Positions 32,458-44,674 of a DNA stretch of 64,000 nt are shown piece after piece; position 1 is the stretch's first letter, and every line of letters starts with the position of its first letter. The translations under genes were made by a program, and so were the position numbers. The stretch lies in assembly GCA_019075865.1 (NCBI GenBank), contig JAGXAN010000002.1:248001-312000 (forward strand), in the 5' to 3' direction. This DNA is from Hyphomicrobiales bacterium. Lineage in GTDB: Bacteria; Pseudomonadota; Alphaproteobacteria; Rhizobiales; Beijerinckiaceae. The notes below the pieces were generated by a model. That model made no database searches, was not told the DNA's origin, and saw only the letters and a program-made list of their open reading frames with translations.

Positions 32458-34682
32458 GCCGCTTCATTCCCAACCGCCGCGCCGTGCTGCTGGGCGGCGG
32501 CGGCATTGGCCTGCTGATTGGCATAGGAGCCTGGCGCGCCAGCGCCATAGCGCCAACCCTCGCTGGCACACGCGACGCCACCGGCATCTATCTGCACGAC
32601 TGGATTCACATTGGCGGCGATGGCCAGATCACCCTGCGCACGGGCCTGTCGGAAATGGGGCAGGGGGCCTTTACCGGCGTTGCCACATTGGTGGCGGAAG
32701 AATTGGGCGTGCGCCCCAATCAACTCACCGTCGAGACCGGCCCCGCTGCCTATATGTTCAAAAATGTTGCCGCAGGCCGCGATTTTGTGGCGCCAAGTCA
32801 CGGCCTCGCGCAAAAGCTGGACCATAGTTTTGCGACCTCGGCGGTCACGTTTATGGTGGAAAAGCTGACCCAACAAATAACGGGCGGCTCAAGTTCCATG
32901 CGCGATCGCTTCCTCAGCGCAAGGCAGGCGGGCGCGTTGGCGCGCATTTTGCTCATCAATGCTGCCGCGCGCCAATGGAGCGTCGCACCCCAGGATTGCG
33001 AGGCTGTGGATGGGCAGATACGCCATCTGCCGACGGGCAAGGCCCTGTCGTTTGGCGATATCGCCCCGCTCGCCACCCAAGAGCCCTTGCCGCAAACCGT
33101 GACCCTGAAACCGCGCGCCCAGTGGAAGTTGATTGGTGGGAGGGTTGACCGTGTGGATATACCCGCCAAAATCAACGGATCGGCCGTTTTTGGCATTGAT
33201 GTCCGCCGCAAGGGCATGTTGTTTGCCGCCGTACTGCATAGCCCGGTTTTTGGCGGAAAACTCAAAAGCCATGATGCCCAAAAGGCGCTGGCCATGTCGG
33301 GGGTTACAAAGGTCGTGGTGCTGGAGGGTGCCATTGCCGTGGTTGCGGCCTCAACCTGGCAGGCCAAGCGGGCTTTGCCAGCACTGGCAGCGGTTTGGGA
33401 TGCGGGCGACAATGGCGCATTGAGCACGCCGGAGATTGCGCAGCGACTGGCGGATTCGCTGCAAAATCCGGAAAACATCCTCTCAAAAGGTGATTTTGCC
33501 GGGGCGCAATCGCGAGCGGCCAAAACCTTGGTCAGCGAATATCACCTTCCCTATCTCGCCCACGCGACGATGGAGCCGATGAATTGCACGGTGGAAATCA
33601 GCGACGGTTACGTGGATGTATGGGTGCCAACGCAGGCCCAAACCGTGACCCAGCAAGCCGCTGCCAGTGCCGCAGGCGTCAGCACCAGCAAAGTGCGGGT
33701 GCATACGACTTATCTGGGCGGTGGATTTGGCCGTCGTCTCAAAGCTGATTTTGTCACCCAAGCGGTCAAAATCGCCGTGGCAGTGGGGCGTCCCGTGCAG
33801 GTCCTTTGGTCGCGCGAGGAGGATATGCAGCACGACTTTTATCGCCCGATGGTGCTGATGCGCCTGCAGGGTGGGCTGGATGCCGCGGGTGTGCCGAGCG
33901 CCTTGCGCATCGCCATCGCCAACCAGTCGATCACAGGCCATATGTACCACCTCAAAAACGATGAATCGCAATTTCAGGGCGCGGCCCATCTCGATTACGA
34001 CATTGCCAACCAGCGCACCGATCTTGGCACCATCAGCGTCAATGTGCCGGTCGGTTATTGGCGCTCGGTGGGCCATTCCTTCACAGCTTTCGGCGTTGAA
34101 AGCTTTATCGACGAAATGGCCAATGCCGCTGGCACTGACCCGCTGGCGTTTCGCCTGTCCATTTTGCAACATGCCCCGCGCCTTGTGGCGCTGCTGCAGC
34201 TAGTCACGCAAAAGGCCGGTTGGGGCACACCGCTACCCAAGGGCGAGGGGCGCGGCCTTGCGCTACACACTTCATTTGGCTCGGCAGTGGCTGAGGTCGT
34301 GGAAGTGGCGGTCACAGGCAACGGCGCACTCAAGGTGAAACGGGTGACGGCCGCAGTGGATTGTGGCACTGCCATTAACCCCGATATTGTGCGCGCGCAG
34401 GTCGAAAGCGCCGTGATTTATGGCCTGTCCGCCGCGCTTTTTGGCAAGATCACGCTCAAAAACGGGCAGGTCGAGCAGCAAAGCTTCCCCGATTACGATG
34501 TCGTGCATATGGCGCAGGCACCCGAAATCACAGTTCACGTGATGCAAAACACCCATGCGCCGGGCGGAATCGGCGAGCCGGGCCTGCCGCCGCTGGCTCC
34601 GGCCCTCACCAATGCCATTTTTGCGGCCACCGGCAAACGCATCCGCTCCTTGCCATTGATGGATCAAGGCTTCAGTGCCTGA
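32454..34682 (+). CDS. Molybdopterin-binding large subunit, IorB-like (xanthine oxidase family), Tat signal
   Basis: A 742-aa enzyme of the isoquinoline 1-oxidoreductase beta-subunit/aldehyde dehydrogenase group, which hydroxylates N-heterocycles or oxidises aldehydes. The N terminus has a twin-arginine signal ([19 protein letters not shown]), so with its Fe-S partner it probably acts in the periplasm. Molybdenum-cofactor segments include [26 protein letters not shown] and [20 protein letters not shown] with the catalytic Glu. At 742 aa it has the normal length. No c-type cytochrome subunit, the usual electron acceptor of the periplasmic members, is encoded next to it. The start overlaps the small-subunit stop (ATGA). 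Confidence 0.88.
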   Translation: MSRFIPNRRAVLLGGGGIGLLIGIGAWRASAIAPTLAGTRDATGIYLHDWIHIGGDGQITLRTGLSEMGQGAFTGVATLVAEELGVRPNQLTVETGPAAYMFKNVAAGRDFVAPSHGLAQKLDHSFATSAVTFMVEKLTQQITGGSSSMRDRFLSARQAGALARILLINAAARQWSVAPQDCEAVDGQIRHLPTGKALSFGDIAPLATQEPLPQTVTLKPRAQWKLIGGRVDRVDIPAKINGSAVFGIDVRRKGMLFAAVLHSPVFGGKLKSHDAQKALAMSGVTKVVVLEGAIAVVAASTWQAKRALPALAAVWDAGDNGALSTPEIAQRLADSLQNPENILSKGDFAGAQSRAAKTLVSEYHLPYLAHATMEPMNCTVEISDGYVDVWVPTQAQTVTQQAAASAAGVSTSKVRVHTTYLGGGFGRRLKADFVTQAVKIAVAVGRPVQVLWSREEDMQHDFYRPMVLMRLQGGLDAAGVPSALRIAIANQSITGHMYHLKNDESQFQGAAHLDYDIANQRTDLGTISVNVPVGYWRSVGHSFTAFGVESFIDEMANAAGTDPLAFRLSILQHAPRLVALLQLVTQKAGWGTPLPKGEGRGLALHTSFGSAVAEVVEVAVTGNGALKVKRVTAAVDCGTAINPDIVRAQVESAVIYGLSAALFGKITLKNGQVEQQSFPDYDVVHMAQAPEITVHVMQNTHAPGGIGEPGLPPLAPALTNAIFAATGKRIRSLPLMDQGFSA

Positions 34683-35520
34683 TTTTCCGTTGATCCAGCC
34701 TGTGCAGGGCGGCCCCATGTTTCCGGCGCTGTCACGAAGCACAATCCATTATCGCGCGGTGGCCGGATCGGCCATGGTGCATGCCCTGCTGCTGCTGGCC
34801 GTATATGAATTTTCACGGGCCGCGCCGTTTCACAAGGTTTTAGAGGCGATCCCCGTGCAGATTGTGATGGAAGCGCCCAAACCGCCATTACCCAAACAAC
34901 CGGGTGGCTACACTCCGGCCCAAGGAACAAAGCCTGGGGCAGGCGGCGCAGAAACCGCACAAAAGCCGATCGCCCCGCCACCCGCACCCGCGAAAGTGAC
35001 ATTGCCAAAACCGGCGGTAGCCAAGCCCGCCATGCTGCAATCGCCGCAGCCACAACACAAAATGCGCCTGCCGGACTCTATGGCCAGCACTGTGACGCAA
35101 GCTGAACTCCAGTTTCCGCAACCCGATAAAGTAGCGCAAATGATGGAGGAAGTGATCGCGGACCCTGAGCATTCTTCGACCCGCGAGCAAGCCTCCGTCA
35201 CCGCCCCCTCACCCCCTCCCGAGGCCAAAGTCCAGCAAAATATCATTGCCTATGCGCAGGCGATCGGGGCCCGCATTGCGACGATGAAACATTACCCGGA
35301 TGGCGCACGCAAACATGCCGCGCATGGCACGGCAGTGGTGAGCTTCTCGGTAGGGCCTTCAGGGAGGCCCAATCATATCCGCATTGCCCGCAGCGCCGGA
35401 GACCGAGCCCTTGACGCCGAAGCGCTGGAGACCGTGCGTCGCGCTGCGCCTTTTGCCGCCCCGCCAGCGGGTGCCCCCAATGAATATTCGGTTGTGCTCA
35501 GTTTCAGCGTGCCGGGTTAG
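34675..35520 (+). CDS. TonB-family energy transducer-like protein
   Basis: A 281-aa protein with the TonB plan: a short cytoplasmic tail, one membrane helix (AVAGSAMVHALLLLAVYEF, about residues 28-46), a long Pro/Lys/Ala-rich periplasmic spacer (about 65-130), and a C-terminal TonB_C-like domain (MKHYPDGARKHAAHGTAVVS to the end). It would couple inner-membrane energy to an outer-membrane receptor, but no exbB, exbD or receptor gene is in view. The start is GTG 34675, overlapping the upstream stop by 8 bp; ATG 34717 is an alternative that keeps the helix. Position suggests co-transcription with the IorAB-like genes, perhaps for uptake of their substrate. Confidence 0.78.
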   Translation: MPDFPLIQPVQGGPMFPALSRSTIHYRAVAGSAMVHALLLLAVYEFSRAAPFHKVLEAIPVQIVMEAPKPPLPKQPGGYTPAQGTKPGAGGAETAQKPIAPPPAPAKVTLPKPAVAKPAMLQSPQPQHKMRLPDSMASTVTQAELQFPQPDKVAQMMEEVIADPEHSSTREQASVTAPSPPPEAKVQQNIIAYAQAIGARIATMKHYPDGARKHAAHGTAVVSFSVGPSGRPNHIRIARSAGDRALDAEALETVRRAAPFAAPPAGAPNEYSVVLSFSVPG

Positions 35521-35594
35521 GATGCACTAATTTGTCACAATGCCAAACACGCACTTGCCCCAGGGGGCATGGCGGTGTAGGAAGTGGCCAATGT

Positions 35595-35671
35595 CGGAGT
35601 GTAGCGCAGTCTGGTAGCGCACCTTGTTCGGAACGAGGGGGTCGTAGGTTCGAATCCTATCACTCCGACCA
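35595..35671 (+). tRNA. tRNA-Pro (anticodon CGG)
   Basis: A 77-nt cloverleaf with a perfect 7-bp acceptor stem (CGGAGTG / CACTCCG), a D-arm with GCGC stems around AGTCTGGTA, anticodon loop TTCGGAA (anticodon CGG, codon CCG), the T-loop GGTTCGAATCC and an encoded CCA end. The identity follows from the anticodon and the close likeness to other bacterial tRNA-Pro. No integrase or duplicated attachment end is seen next to it. Confidence 0.97.
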
Positions 35672-35848
35672 CTTAGCCAAATCGCAGTGCTTGAGTGCCC
35701 TTTTCCAGGATTTTTCTGGTTTCCTGGCTGTTGCCGGCCAGCCTGCCGCAGGATTGGACACCGCAAATCAACGACCGCCCTGGGCAAAGGGCATGGGCGC
35801 ATGGATAGGCACAAAGGCGGCGGGGCCAACGCCCCGGCGCTGATAATT

Positions 35849-36085
35849 TCAGTCCATCGGGCTCAAATTGAGCTTGCTCCATAATTGCCGTATGTCGCGC
35901 CAGTCGAAGGTTTCTGTCGAGCCGACGCGGCAGATGTCGATCACCGTCTCGCCTTGACCATAAGCTTCATGCGCGAACATCAAAGCCTCGAGCAAGGATG
36001 CGCGAAAATCGCCGCCTCTTTCAGTCTTTACAAAATACAACCCAACCTGATCTTCAAAAGACCCGGCTCTCTGAATGTAATTCAT
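35849..36085 (-). CDS. Small conserved-looking protein, function unknown
   Basis: A 78-aa frame with protein-like composition (YFVKTERGGDFRASLLEALM, then GETVIDICRVGSTETFDW) and no signal peptide or membrane helix. It stands alone between the tRNA gene and the cbb operon; the 216 bp upstream are AT-rich like a promoter, and AGAGAT precedes the ATG. Acidic and aromatic residues are well spread, unlike shadow frames. I do not recognise a family. Real gene likely, but unproven. Confidence 0.55.
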   Translation of the reverse strand: MNYIQRAGSFEDQVGLYFVKTERGGDFRASLLEALMFAHEAYGQGETVIDICRVGSTETFDWRDIRQLWSKLNLSPMD

Positions 36086-36301
36086 GCAATATCTCTACGC
36101 TTAAAATAACAACATCTAAAAACGCAAATATGTTAGCATAGAAGCGGTAAAATTTCAATATTGAAGTAAATTGAAAATTTTATGCGAGTTCTTCAGGATG
36201 GATTGCCAGCAAAACGCTGGTTAAGTTCATGTATTATCGTAATTATTTGTGGTGCGATATTGCGCTTTCGCTCAATTTCATCGGGTTGCGCCAAAGCCCG
36301 G

Positions 36302-36976
36302 TCATATATCCATGGAAAGCGAAAATTGCGACAGGTCGGGCAGAACGAGCGCGGCTTTGGAAAAATCCTCATGCTGCGTATAAATTCCGGGTGTCACGAC
36401 GACGCGAAGGCCCGCAGCAAGGCCTGCGGCAAGTCCGTTGGCTGAATCTTCGAATGCCATGCAGGCCGCCGCCGGCAGGCCCAAATCAGCCAATGCTTTG
36501 AGATAGGCATCGGGTGCCGGCTTTTTGCGTGCGACTTCATCGCCGGCGACGATCACATCAAAGCATCGGTCTGCATCCGCGCCGAGATTGGCGCGCAGCA
36601 GCACATCCACATTGACGCGACTGGTGGTCGTGGCGATGGCGAGGCGCAGGCCCTGCTGCTGGGCGCGCGAGATCAAATCCATGACGCCGGATCGCAATGG
36701 CGCGCCGCCCCGGGCGATCAACGCGCCATAGAGCGTGTTCTTGCGGGCATGCAATTGCGCGATCAGGGCCTCGTCCAGATGCGCGCCAATACCTTGCGCG
36801 TAATGGCGCAACCGCTCCTTGCCACCCGTGATTTTCAGCAATTGCCCATAGAGGGCAATATCCCAGTGCCACGGCAGGCTGAAGTCTTGAAACGTCGCGT
36901 TGAACGCCGCGCGATGCACCTCTTCCGTTTCGGCGAGCGTGCCATCGACATCGAAGATCAGCGCCCGCAGCGGCAT
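36302..36976 (-). CDS. cbbY: CbbY, HAD-family phosphatase (xylulose-1,5-bisphosphatase)
   Basis: A 224-aa haloacid dehalogenase-like phosphatase. Motif I is FDVDGTLAETEEVHRAAFN, the hallmark of CbbY; motif II ATTTSR, the lysine ARKKPAPD and the acidic FEDSANG follow. CbbY removes xylulose-1,5-bisphosphate, a misfire product that blocks RuBisCO, and works with the CbbX activase. It is the last gene of the cbb operon and overlaps the end of cbbE as TGATG. The related phosphoglycolate phosphatase CbbZ was considered, but motif I fits CbbY better. Confidence 0.9.
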   Translation of the reverse strand: MPLRALIFDVDGTLAETEEVHRAAFNATFQDFSLPWHWDIALYGQLLKITGGKERLRHYAQGIGAHLDEALIAQLHARKNTLYGALIARGGAPLRSGVMDLISRAQQQGLRLAIATTTSRVNVDVLLRANLGADADRCFDVIVAGDEVARKKPAPDAYLKALADLGLPAAACMAFEDSANGLAAGLAAGLRVVVTPGIYTQHEDFSKAALVLPDLSQFSLSMDI

Positions 36977-37653
36977 CAGGCCCGGGCTTTTTCGGCGGAC
37001 GCGCGAATGGCGGCAATATTGGCCTTGTAATGGGCGGGCGTGCCGCCTTTGAATACGGCCGAGCCCGCAACCAGCGTATCCGCACCAGCGGCCGCAATCA
37101 GTGCCGCCGTCTCGACATTGACGCCGCCATCAATCTCCAGGCGGATCGGGCGCTTGCCAATCATGGCGCGGATTTTGCGGGTCTTTTCGATCTGCGAATG
37201 GATGAAAGCCTGCCCGCCAAAGCCGGGGTTCACCGTCATAACCAGAATGAGATCGACATCGTTGATGACATATTCGAGCACTGATTCATGGGTGGCGGGC
37301 GTGATGGTGACCCCCGCCTTCTTGCCCAGAGCGCGAATGGATTGCAGCGTGCGGTGCAGATGCACGCCTGATTCCGCATGCACCGTGATGATATCGGAAC
37401 CCGCTTTGGCAAAGGCTTCGATATAGGGGTCGACGGGCGCGATCATCAGATGCACGTCAAACACCTTTTTGGTGTGGGGGCGCAGCGCTTTGACGACATC
37501 GGGGCCGATGGTGATATTGGGCACAAAATGCCCGTCCATCACATCCACATGGATCCAGTCCGCCCCCATTTCGTCAATGGCGCGCACTTCCTCGCCAAGC
37601 CGGGCGAAATCCGCCGAGAGGATGGAAGGCGCAATAACAATCGGTTCGGGCAT
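36976..37653 (-). CDS. cbbE: Ribulose-phosphate 3-epimerase
   Basis: A 225-aa TIM-barrel enzyme (Rpe/CbbE) that interconverts ribulose-5-phosphate and xylulose-5-phosphate, regenerating the CO2 acceptor. Typical segments: [16 protein letters not shown] at the N terminus, [17 protein letters not shown] (metal His/Asp), [20 protein letters not shown] and LEIDGGVN. Length is normal. It lies between cbbX (5-bp gap) and cbbY in the operon. A weak ribosome site precedes ATG 37653, consistent with coupling to cbbX. Confidence 0.94.
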   Translation of the reverse strand: MPEPIVIAPSILSADFARLGEEVRAIDEMGADWIHVDVMDGHFVPNITIGPDVVKALRPHTKKVFDVHLMIAPVDPYIEAFAKAGSDIITVHAESGVHLHRTLQSIRALGKKAGVTITPATHESVLEYVINDVDLILVMTVNPGFGGQAFIHSQIEKTRKIRAMIGKRPIRLEIDGGVNVETAALIAAAGADTLVAGSAVFKGGTPAHYKANIAAIRASAEKARA

Positions 37654-37658
37654 GGGTT

Positions 37659-38555
37659 CTAGCTTTCGGTTTTGGAGAATACACGGCTGGCGCGAATGTC
37701 GCTTTCTTCCAGCGTCATTATGTCCGTGGCGGTCAATTCCCGGTCGAGGTCGGCGACCAGGCGATTGGCCTGACGCAACCGCGCCCGATCCAGCGCATTG
37801 CGGATGGAACGCGCATTCGAGAACAGGGGCTGTTGCTTGCGCAGATGGATATATTCATCAAAAGCACGCCGCGCGCCTTCGCTGAATTGATAGTTTTGCT
37901 GTTTCAACATCAGTTCGGCAATATCACCAAGCTCTTTTTCCTCATAGTCCGGAAAATCGACATGGTGGGCGATGCGCGAACGAAACCCCGGATTGCTGGT
38001 GAAGAATTTCTCCATCCGGTCACCGTAGCCGGCCAGAATCACCACCAGATCATCGCGTTGGGTCTCCATGACCTGTAACAGTATCTCGATGGCTTCCTGA
38101 CCATAATCACGTTCATTTTCAGGTCGATAGAGGTAATAGGCTTCGTCGATGAACAAAACGCCGCCCATCGCTTTTTTCAAGATTTCCTTGGTCTTGGGGG
38201 CAGTGTGGCCGATATATTGGCCCACCAGATCATCGCGCGTTACCGACACCAGATGCCCACGCCGCACAAAGCCAAGCTTGTGCAGAATGGAGGCCATGCG
38301 CAGCGCCACGGTGGTTTTGCCCGTGCCGGGGTTGCCCGTGAACGACATATGCAAGGTGGGCGTATCACCCAGCAGACCCATTTTCTGCCGCACCCGCTCG
38401 ATAAGCAAAAGGGAGGCTATCTCGCGGATGCGGGTTTTGACGGGCTTCAGGCCAATGAGGTCTTCGTCAAGCTGGGCCAAAACCTCATTGATTCCGGCGC
38501 CTTCGATTTCATCACGTAAACGTACGGAAGTGGGAACGAGGGTTTCATCCAGCAT
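37659..38555 (-). CDS. cbbX: CbbX, red-type RuBisCO activase (AAA+)
   Basis: A 298-aa AAA+ ATPase that remodels inhibited form I red-type RuBisCO by pulling on the large-subunit C terminus. Walker [10 protein letters not shown] (about residue 80), Walker [15 protein letters not shown], and a pore-loop region around [14 protein letters not shown] are present. It lies directly downstream of cbbLS (11 bp), as in most red-type operons, and its presence itself supports form IC. RuBP is the known allosteric activator in the family. Normal length. Confidence 0.96.
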   Translation of the reverse strand: MLDETLVPTSVRLRDEIEGAGINEVLAQLDEDLIGLKPVKTRIREIASLLLIERVRQKMGLLGDTPTLHMSFTGNPGTGKTTVALRMASILHKLGFVRRGHLVSVTRDDLVGQYIGHTAPKTKEILKKAMGGVLFIDEAYYLYRPENERDYGQEAIEILLQVMETQRDDLVVILAGYGDRMEKFFTSNPGFRSRIAHHVDFPDYEEKELGDIAELMLKQQNYQFSEGARRAFDEYIHLRKQQPLFSNARSIRNALDRARLRQANRLVADLDRELTATDIMTLEESDIRASRVFSKTES

Positions 38556-38566
38556 GGCAACCTCTA

Positions 38567-38986
38567 TTATTTGTATCTCTGGCCTTCGGGCTTATCAGCG
38601 GAATAGGGAACGGTCGTGTATTGGACGTGCCGTCCTTCCATTTCGGTGCGTTGCAGCTTGAAGCCGGGTTCATTGGCTGGCCGGTTGACGATGAACGACA
38701 ACCGCACCGATTCCCAGCCATGCGACGCATCAAAGGCCGAGAGGCGAATGTAGCGGTCGCCAAAATGCTTGCGGCACTCTTTCAACTCCAGCAAAACGCC
38801 AGCCGCATCCTTGAGGTCGAACATCGGCAGGCCCCACATCTCCCAATAGGTGTTTCGGGGATGCGGATCATCCGTATATTCGAGATTCACGGCCCAGCCT
38901 TTTTCGAGGCAATATTGCACTTGTGCAGCGATCTGGTCATCGGTGAGATCGGGCAGGAAGGAGAAAGCTCCTTGGGTTATACGCAT
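38567..38986 (-). CDS. cbbS: RuBisCO small subunit, red type
   Basis: A 139-aa small subunit. It starts [19 protein letters not shown], as form IC/ID small subunits do, includes [13 protein letters not shown] and [20 protein letters not shown], and has the C-terminal extension (after about residue 110) that forms the central beta barrel of red-type enzymes. A strong AAGGAG ribosome site precedes ATG. Twelve bp separate it from cbbL. Eight copies cap the L8 core in the cytoplasm. Confidence 0.95.
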   Translation of the reverse strand: MRITQGAFSFLPDLTDDQIAAQVQYCLEKGWAVNLEYTDDPHPRNTYWEMWGLPMFDLKDAAGVLLELKECRKHFGDRYIRLSAFDASHGWESVRLSFIVNRPANEPGFKLQRTEMEGRHVQYTTVPYSADKPEGQRYK

Positions 38987-38998
38987 TGGAAGTTCTCC

Positions 38999-41600
<2,602 letters not shown>

Positions 41601-41647
41601 TTTTAACTCCCAATAGATTGGCCATGTGCTGGTGGATTGCGCTCTGC

Positions 41648-42520
41648 TTAGGAACGCTTCTTTCGTTCCACCAACTGCAAAATCATTGGCGTCAAGATTA
41701 ATTGCATTGCAAGGTCCATATTGCCGCCGTGGATAACTATAGAATTAGCCCGTGACATGAACGACCCCTGGATCATCGACAATAGATAGGGAAAATCGAT
41801 GCCGCGCGGATTGCGGAAGCGAATGACCACCATCGATTCGCCGGCGGTGGGGATCGAGCGGGCAATAAACGGATTGGACGTATCGACCGTTGGCACGCGC
41901 TGGAAGTTGATGTCGGTCTCAATGAATTGTGGGCAGATGTAATTCACGTAATCGGGCATGCGCCGCAAGATCGTGTCCGTCACCGCTTCCGTTGTATAGC
42001 CGCGTGTGTCGCGGTCACGATGCAGCTTCTGGATCCATTCGAGGTTGATGACCGGCACAACACCGATTTTCATGTCGGCGAAGCGGGCGACATTGACCTT
42101 GTCGGTTTTCACCGCGCCATGCAGGCCCTCATAGAACAAAAGATCGGTCTTTTCTGGAATGGACTTCCAGGGCGTGAAACGGCCCGGCTCGCAATTGTGC
42201 ATTTCGGCTTCGCGCGCATCATGAACATAGGTGCGCACCTCCCCGGTTCCGGTTTCGCCGTAACTTTTGAAAGTGGCTTCCAGCTTTTCCAGCAAATTGG
42301 TTTCGGCTGAAAAATGACTGAAATGCTTGTTGCCGTTCTTGGCCTCTTCCGCCATTTTCACGCGCATTTCGGCGCGGTCATAGCGATGAAAGCTGTCGCC
42401 CTCGATATAGGCGGCATTGATGTTTTCGCGACGGAAAATCTGCTCGAACGTCCGCTTGACCGAAGTCGTGCCTGCGCCCGAAGAGCCAGTTACCGATATG
42501 ATGGGATGCTTGACTGACAT
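41648..42520 (-). CDS. cbbP: Phosphoribulokinase
   Basis: A 290-aa bacterial-type phosphoribulokinase that makes RuBP from ribulose-5-phosphate and ATP. The P-loop is [17 protein letters not shown] at residues ~9-25; [13 protein letters not shown] holds the catalytic Asp; YEGLHGAV and [17 protein letters not shown] are family hallmarks. Length matches the proteobacterial enzyme, which is controlled by NADH and AMP. AGGAA precedes ATG 42520; 8 bp separate it from cbbF. Confidence 0.97.
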   Translation of the reverse strand: MSVKHPIISVTGSSGAGTTSVKRTFEQIFRRENINAAYIEGDSFHRYDRAEMRVKMAEEAKNGNKHFSHFSAETNLLEKLEATFKSYGETGTGEVRTYVHDAREAEMHNCEPGRFTPWKSIPEKTDLLFYEGLHGAVKTDKVNVARFADMKIGVVPVINLEWIQKLHRDRDTRGYTTEAVTDTILRRMPDYVNYICPQFIETDINFQRVPTVDTSNPFIARSIPTAGESMVVIRFRNPRGIDFPYLLSMIQGSFMSRANSIVIHGGNMDLAMQLILTPMILQLVERKKRS

Positions 42521-42528
42521 GGCAATTC

Positions 42529-43542
42529 CTATGCGCGAAACAGGCCGCGGCGGCCAAAGAGCGGGGAGGTTTCAGAACCGATTTGCGGATCATTGTGCAG
42601 GCGCTCCAGCCGCTCGACTTTTTCGGCGGAGCCAAAGAACAGCGGCACGCGCTGATGGATCGATTTTGGCACCATATCGAGAATGCGCCCGTGTCCATTG
42701 GAGGCGCGACCGCCAGCTTGCTCAATGACAAAGGCGATGGGATGCGCTTCGTAAAGCAGCCGAAGCCGGCCCTCGCGGTAGCCCTGGCGCACATCACCGG
42801 GATAAAGAAACACCCCGCCGCGGGTCAGAATGCGGAAAGCCTCCGCCACCAGCGAGCCGATCCAGCGCATGTTGAAGTTTTTCTCGCGCGGTCCCTCGAC
42901 GCCACTGACGCAATCATCGACATAGGCGCGAACGGCCCTGTCCCAGTGCCGGTAATTGGAAGCGTTGACCGCATATTCGGTCGAATTGCCAGTAATCTGG
43001 ACGTGGTTGCGCGTGACCCGCCAAACGCCATCGCGCGGGTCCAGGGTCAGCACATCCGTGCCTTTGCCGAACGTCAGCACCAGCAGCGTCTGCGGCCCGT
43101 AAACCGCAAATCCCGCCGCGATTTGCGCATGGCCGGGCTGGGTGAAGGGATTGTCGCTGCCCTTGGCGGGCAAGATTGAGAAAATAGTGCCAATCGACAT
43201 GTTGGTGTCGATGTTGGAGGAGCCATCGAGCGGGTCGAATGCCACCGCAAACGTGCCCTTGGCATCGCATAATTCCCAGTCCTCGAGTTCTTCCGATGCG
43301 ATAGCGGCGACGCCGCTCTGGCGCATCGCAACCATCATCAATTCCTGAGCGCGCACGTCGAGTTCTTTTTGGGTATCGCCGTCCGCATTCTGGCCAAGGC
43401 TCGCCCCCAAGCTGCCGGCCAGCCCGCCCAGTGAAGTGAGGCGTTCAATTTCGACACATGCCGCCGCAATGGCTGTGATAATGGGTGCAACGCCCTGGGG
43501 CGCATCGCGGAGCAATGCCTCCAGCGTCTTTTCCACTTGCAT
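42529..43542 (-). CDS. cbbF: Fructose-1,6-bisphosphatase class I
   Basis: A 337-aa class I FBPase (also sedoheptulose-1,7-bisphosphatase in autotrophs). The metal and phosphate motif AFDPLDGSSNIDTN is intact; SEELED upstream and GGVFLYPGD and EQAGGRASNG downstream complete the active site. It is the first gene of the cbb operon, with GGAGACGGAAC before its ATG, and is divergent from cbbR over a 135-bp region with an inverted repeat. Operon order: cbbF-P-A-L-S-X-E-Y. No transketolase (cbbT) gene is included. Confidence 0.96.
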   Translation of the reverse strand: MQVEKTLEALLRDAPQGVAPIITAIAAACVEIERLTSLGGLAGSLGASLGQNADGDTQKELDVRAQELMMVAMRQSGVAAIASEELEDWELCDAKGTFAVAFDPLDGSSNIDTNMSIGTIFSILPAKGSDNPFTQPGHAQIAAGFAVYGPQTLLVLTFGKGTDVLTLDPRDGVWRVTRNHVQITGNSTEYAVNASNYRHWDRAVRAYVDDCVSGVEGPREKNFNMRWIGSLVAEAFRILTRGGVFLYPGDVRQGYREGRLRLLYEAHPIAFVIEQAGGRASNGHGRILDMVPKSIHQRVPLFFGSAEKVERLERLHNDPQIGSETSPLFGRRGLFRA

Positions 43543-43628
43543 GTTCCGTCTCCCTGAAAGCCCTCGATCGTTGAATGCCGAGTGTTTATGAAAGGCCTGT
43601 TGTTGTCACGATCATTGACTCGGAAAAC

Positions 43629-43651
43629 GAAATAAGCAAAATTGTTATTTC
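43629..43651. promoter_or_regulatory. Candidate CbbR operator (inverted repeat)
   Basis: GAAATAA and TTATTTC form perfect 7-bp arms around a 9-bp AT-rich centre in the 135-bp cbbR-cbbF divergent region, 26 bp before the cbbR start. LysR regulators bind such partly symmetric AT-rich sites and repress their own gene from them. The published CbbR TNA-N7-TNA pattern is not matched exactly. Confidence 0.5.
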
Positions 43652-43677
43652 TTGCATATGACTAAAGAAAAACTGAT

Positions 43678-44670
43678 ATGTCCACCAATCTTAAAAATGT
43701 GACACTCAAGCAGTTGCGGGCATTTGCCGGCACTGTCGAGAGTGGCAGTTTGACCGGCGCAGCGGAGCGGGTGGGCGTTACCCAGCCGGCAATCTCCCTG
43801 CAATTACAAAACCTTCAGGAACTCGCAGGCTTGCCGCTGCTGCAACGCACGCCGGAGGGATTTGTCGCCACTGAGGCGGGTGAAGAGATCATGCAATTTT
43901 ATGCGCGTGTGTCGGTTGCCCTGCGCGATTGCATGGAGCGGTTGGCCGCGATCCGGGGTGCGACCGGTGGTCGCGTCTCGGTGGGCGCGGTTTCCACCTC
44001 CAAATATTTCGTACCGGCGGTGATGGGGGCGTTTGCGCGGCGCTTTCCTGAAATCGAGATCAAGTTGCGCATTGGCAACCGCTCGGAAATCCTGGATGCG
44101 CTGCGCGATTTCTCCCTCGACATCGCCATCACCGGTCGCCCGCCGGATGATCTGGTATTGGAAACCCATACCATTGGCCCGCATCCGCATATTCTGATAG
44201 CCGCGCCCGACCATCGCTTGCGTGACAGGAAGCGCCTCACCTTTGCGGATTTGCGTGACGAGATATTCATCAACCGCGAGGCTGGTTCAGGCACCCGTCT
44301 GCTGATGGAGCGCTTGCTGGAGGATGCCAAAATCAAACCGCGAGTCGGCATGGAACTCGACAGCAATGAAACCATCAAGCAGGCGGTTATGGCCGGACTT
44401 GGCATTGCATTCATTTCTGGCCACACCACCGCGACGGAGATCCAGCAGGGGCGTCTGATCACCTTGCCTGTCGAGGGCCTGCCGATCGAGCGCAACTGGT
44501 ATATTGTGCGCCAAGCCGAGCACCACCTGCTGCCACCGGCCGCCAAGCTTTTGAATTTTTTGCGCGCGGAATGCGCACAATATCTGCCCCATCCCTTCGA
44601 GGCAGAAAAAGGGAAACCCGCTGCGGGGCGGCGCGCCGTGCCCCGCAAGCCGGGGGCAGGCCGCGACTGA
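43678..44670 (+). CDS. cbbR: CbbR, LysR-family regulator of the Calvin cycle operon
   Basis: A 330-aa LysR-type regulator. N-terminal winged HTH (LKQLRAFAGTVESGSLTGAAE, then VTQPAISLQLQNLQELAG, residues ~9-60) and a substrate-binding effector domain (about 92-300). It is divergent from cbbF, the standard place for CbbR, which activates the operon in response to metabolites such as RuBP or NADPH. The C-terminal ~20 residues are Lys/Arg/Pro-rich (RRAVPRKPGAGRD) and probably unstructured. It converges on the gentisate genes; only 4 bp lie between the stops. Confidence 0.93.
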   Translation: MSTNLKNVTLKQLRAFAGTVESGSLTGAAERVGVTQPAISLQLQNLQELAGLPLLQRTPEGFVATEAGEEIMQFYARVSVALRDCMERLAAIRGATGGRVSVGAVSTSKYFVPAVMGAFARRFPEIEIKLRIGNRSEILDALRDFSLDIAITGRPPDDLVLETHTIGPHPHILIAAPDHRLRDRKRLTFADLRDEIFINREAGSGTRLLMERLLEDAKIKPRVGMELDSNETIKQAVMAGLGIAFISGHTTATEIQQGRLITLPVEGLPIERNWYIVRQAEHHLLPPAAKLLNFLRAECAQYLPHPFEAEKGKPAAGRRAVPRKPGAGRD

Positions 44671-44674
44671 AACG

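Noticed and set aside
35595-35671. tRNA-Pro as an integration site for a mobile element
   Set aside because: No integrase, no repeat of the tRNA 3' end and no change in gene character on either side.
36182-36445. 87-codon plus-strand frame between the small gene and cbbY
   Set aside because: Overlaps the conserved 3' end of cbbY, and its composition after the first third follows the antisense of that gene.
36302-36976. HAD phosphatase as phosphoglycolate phosphatase CbbZ
   Set aside because: Motif I with EEVHRAAFN and the place after cbbE fit CbbY.
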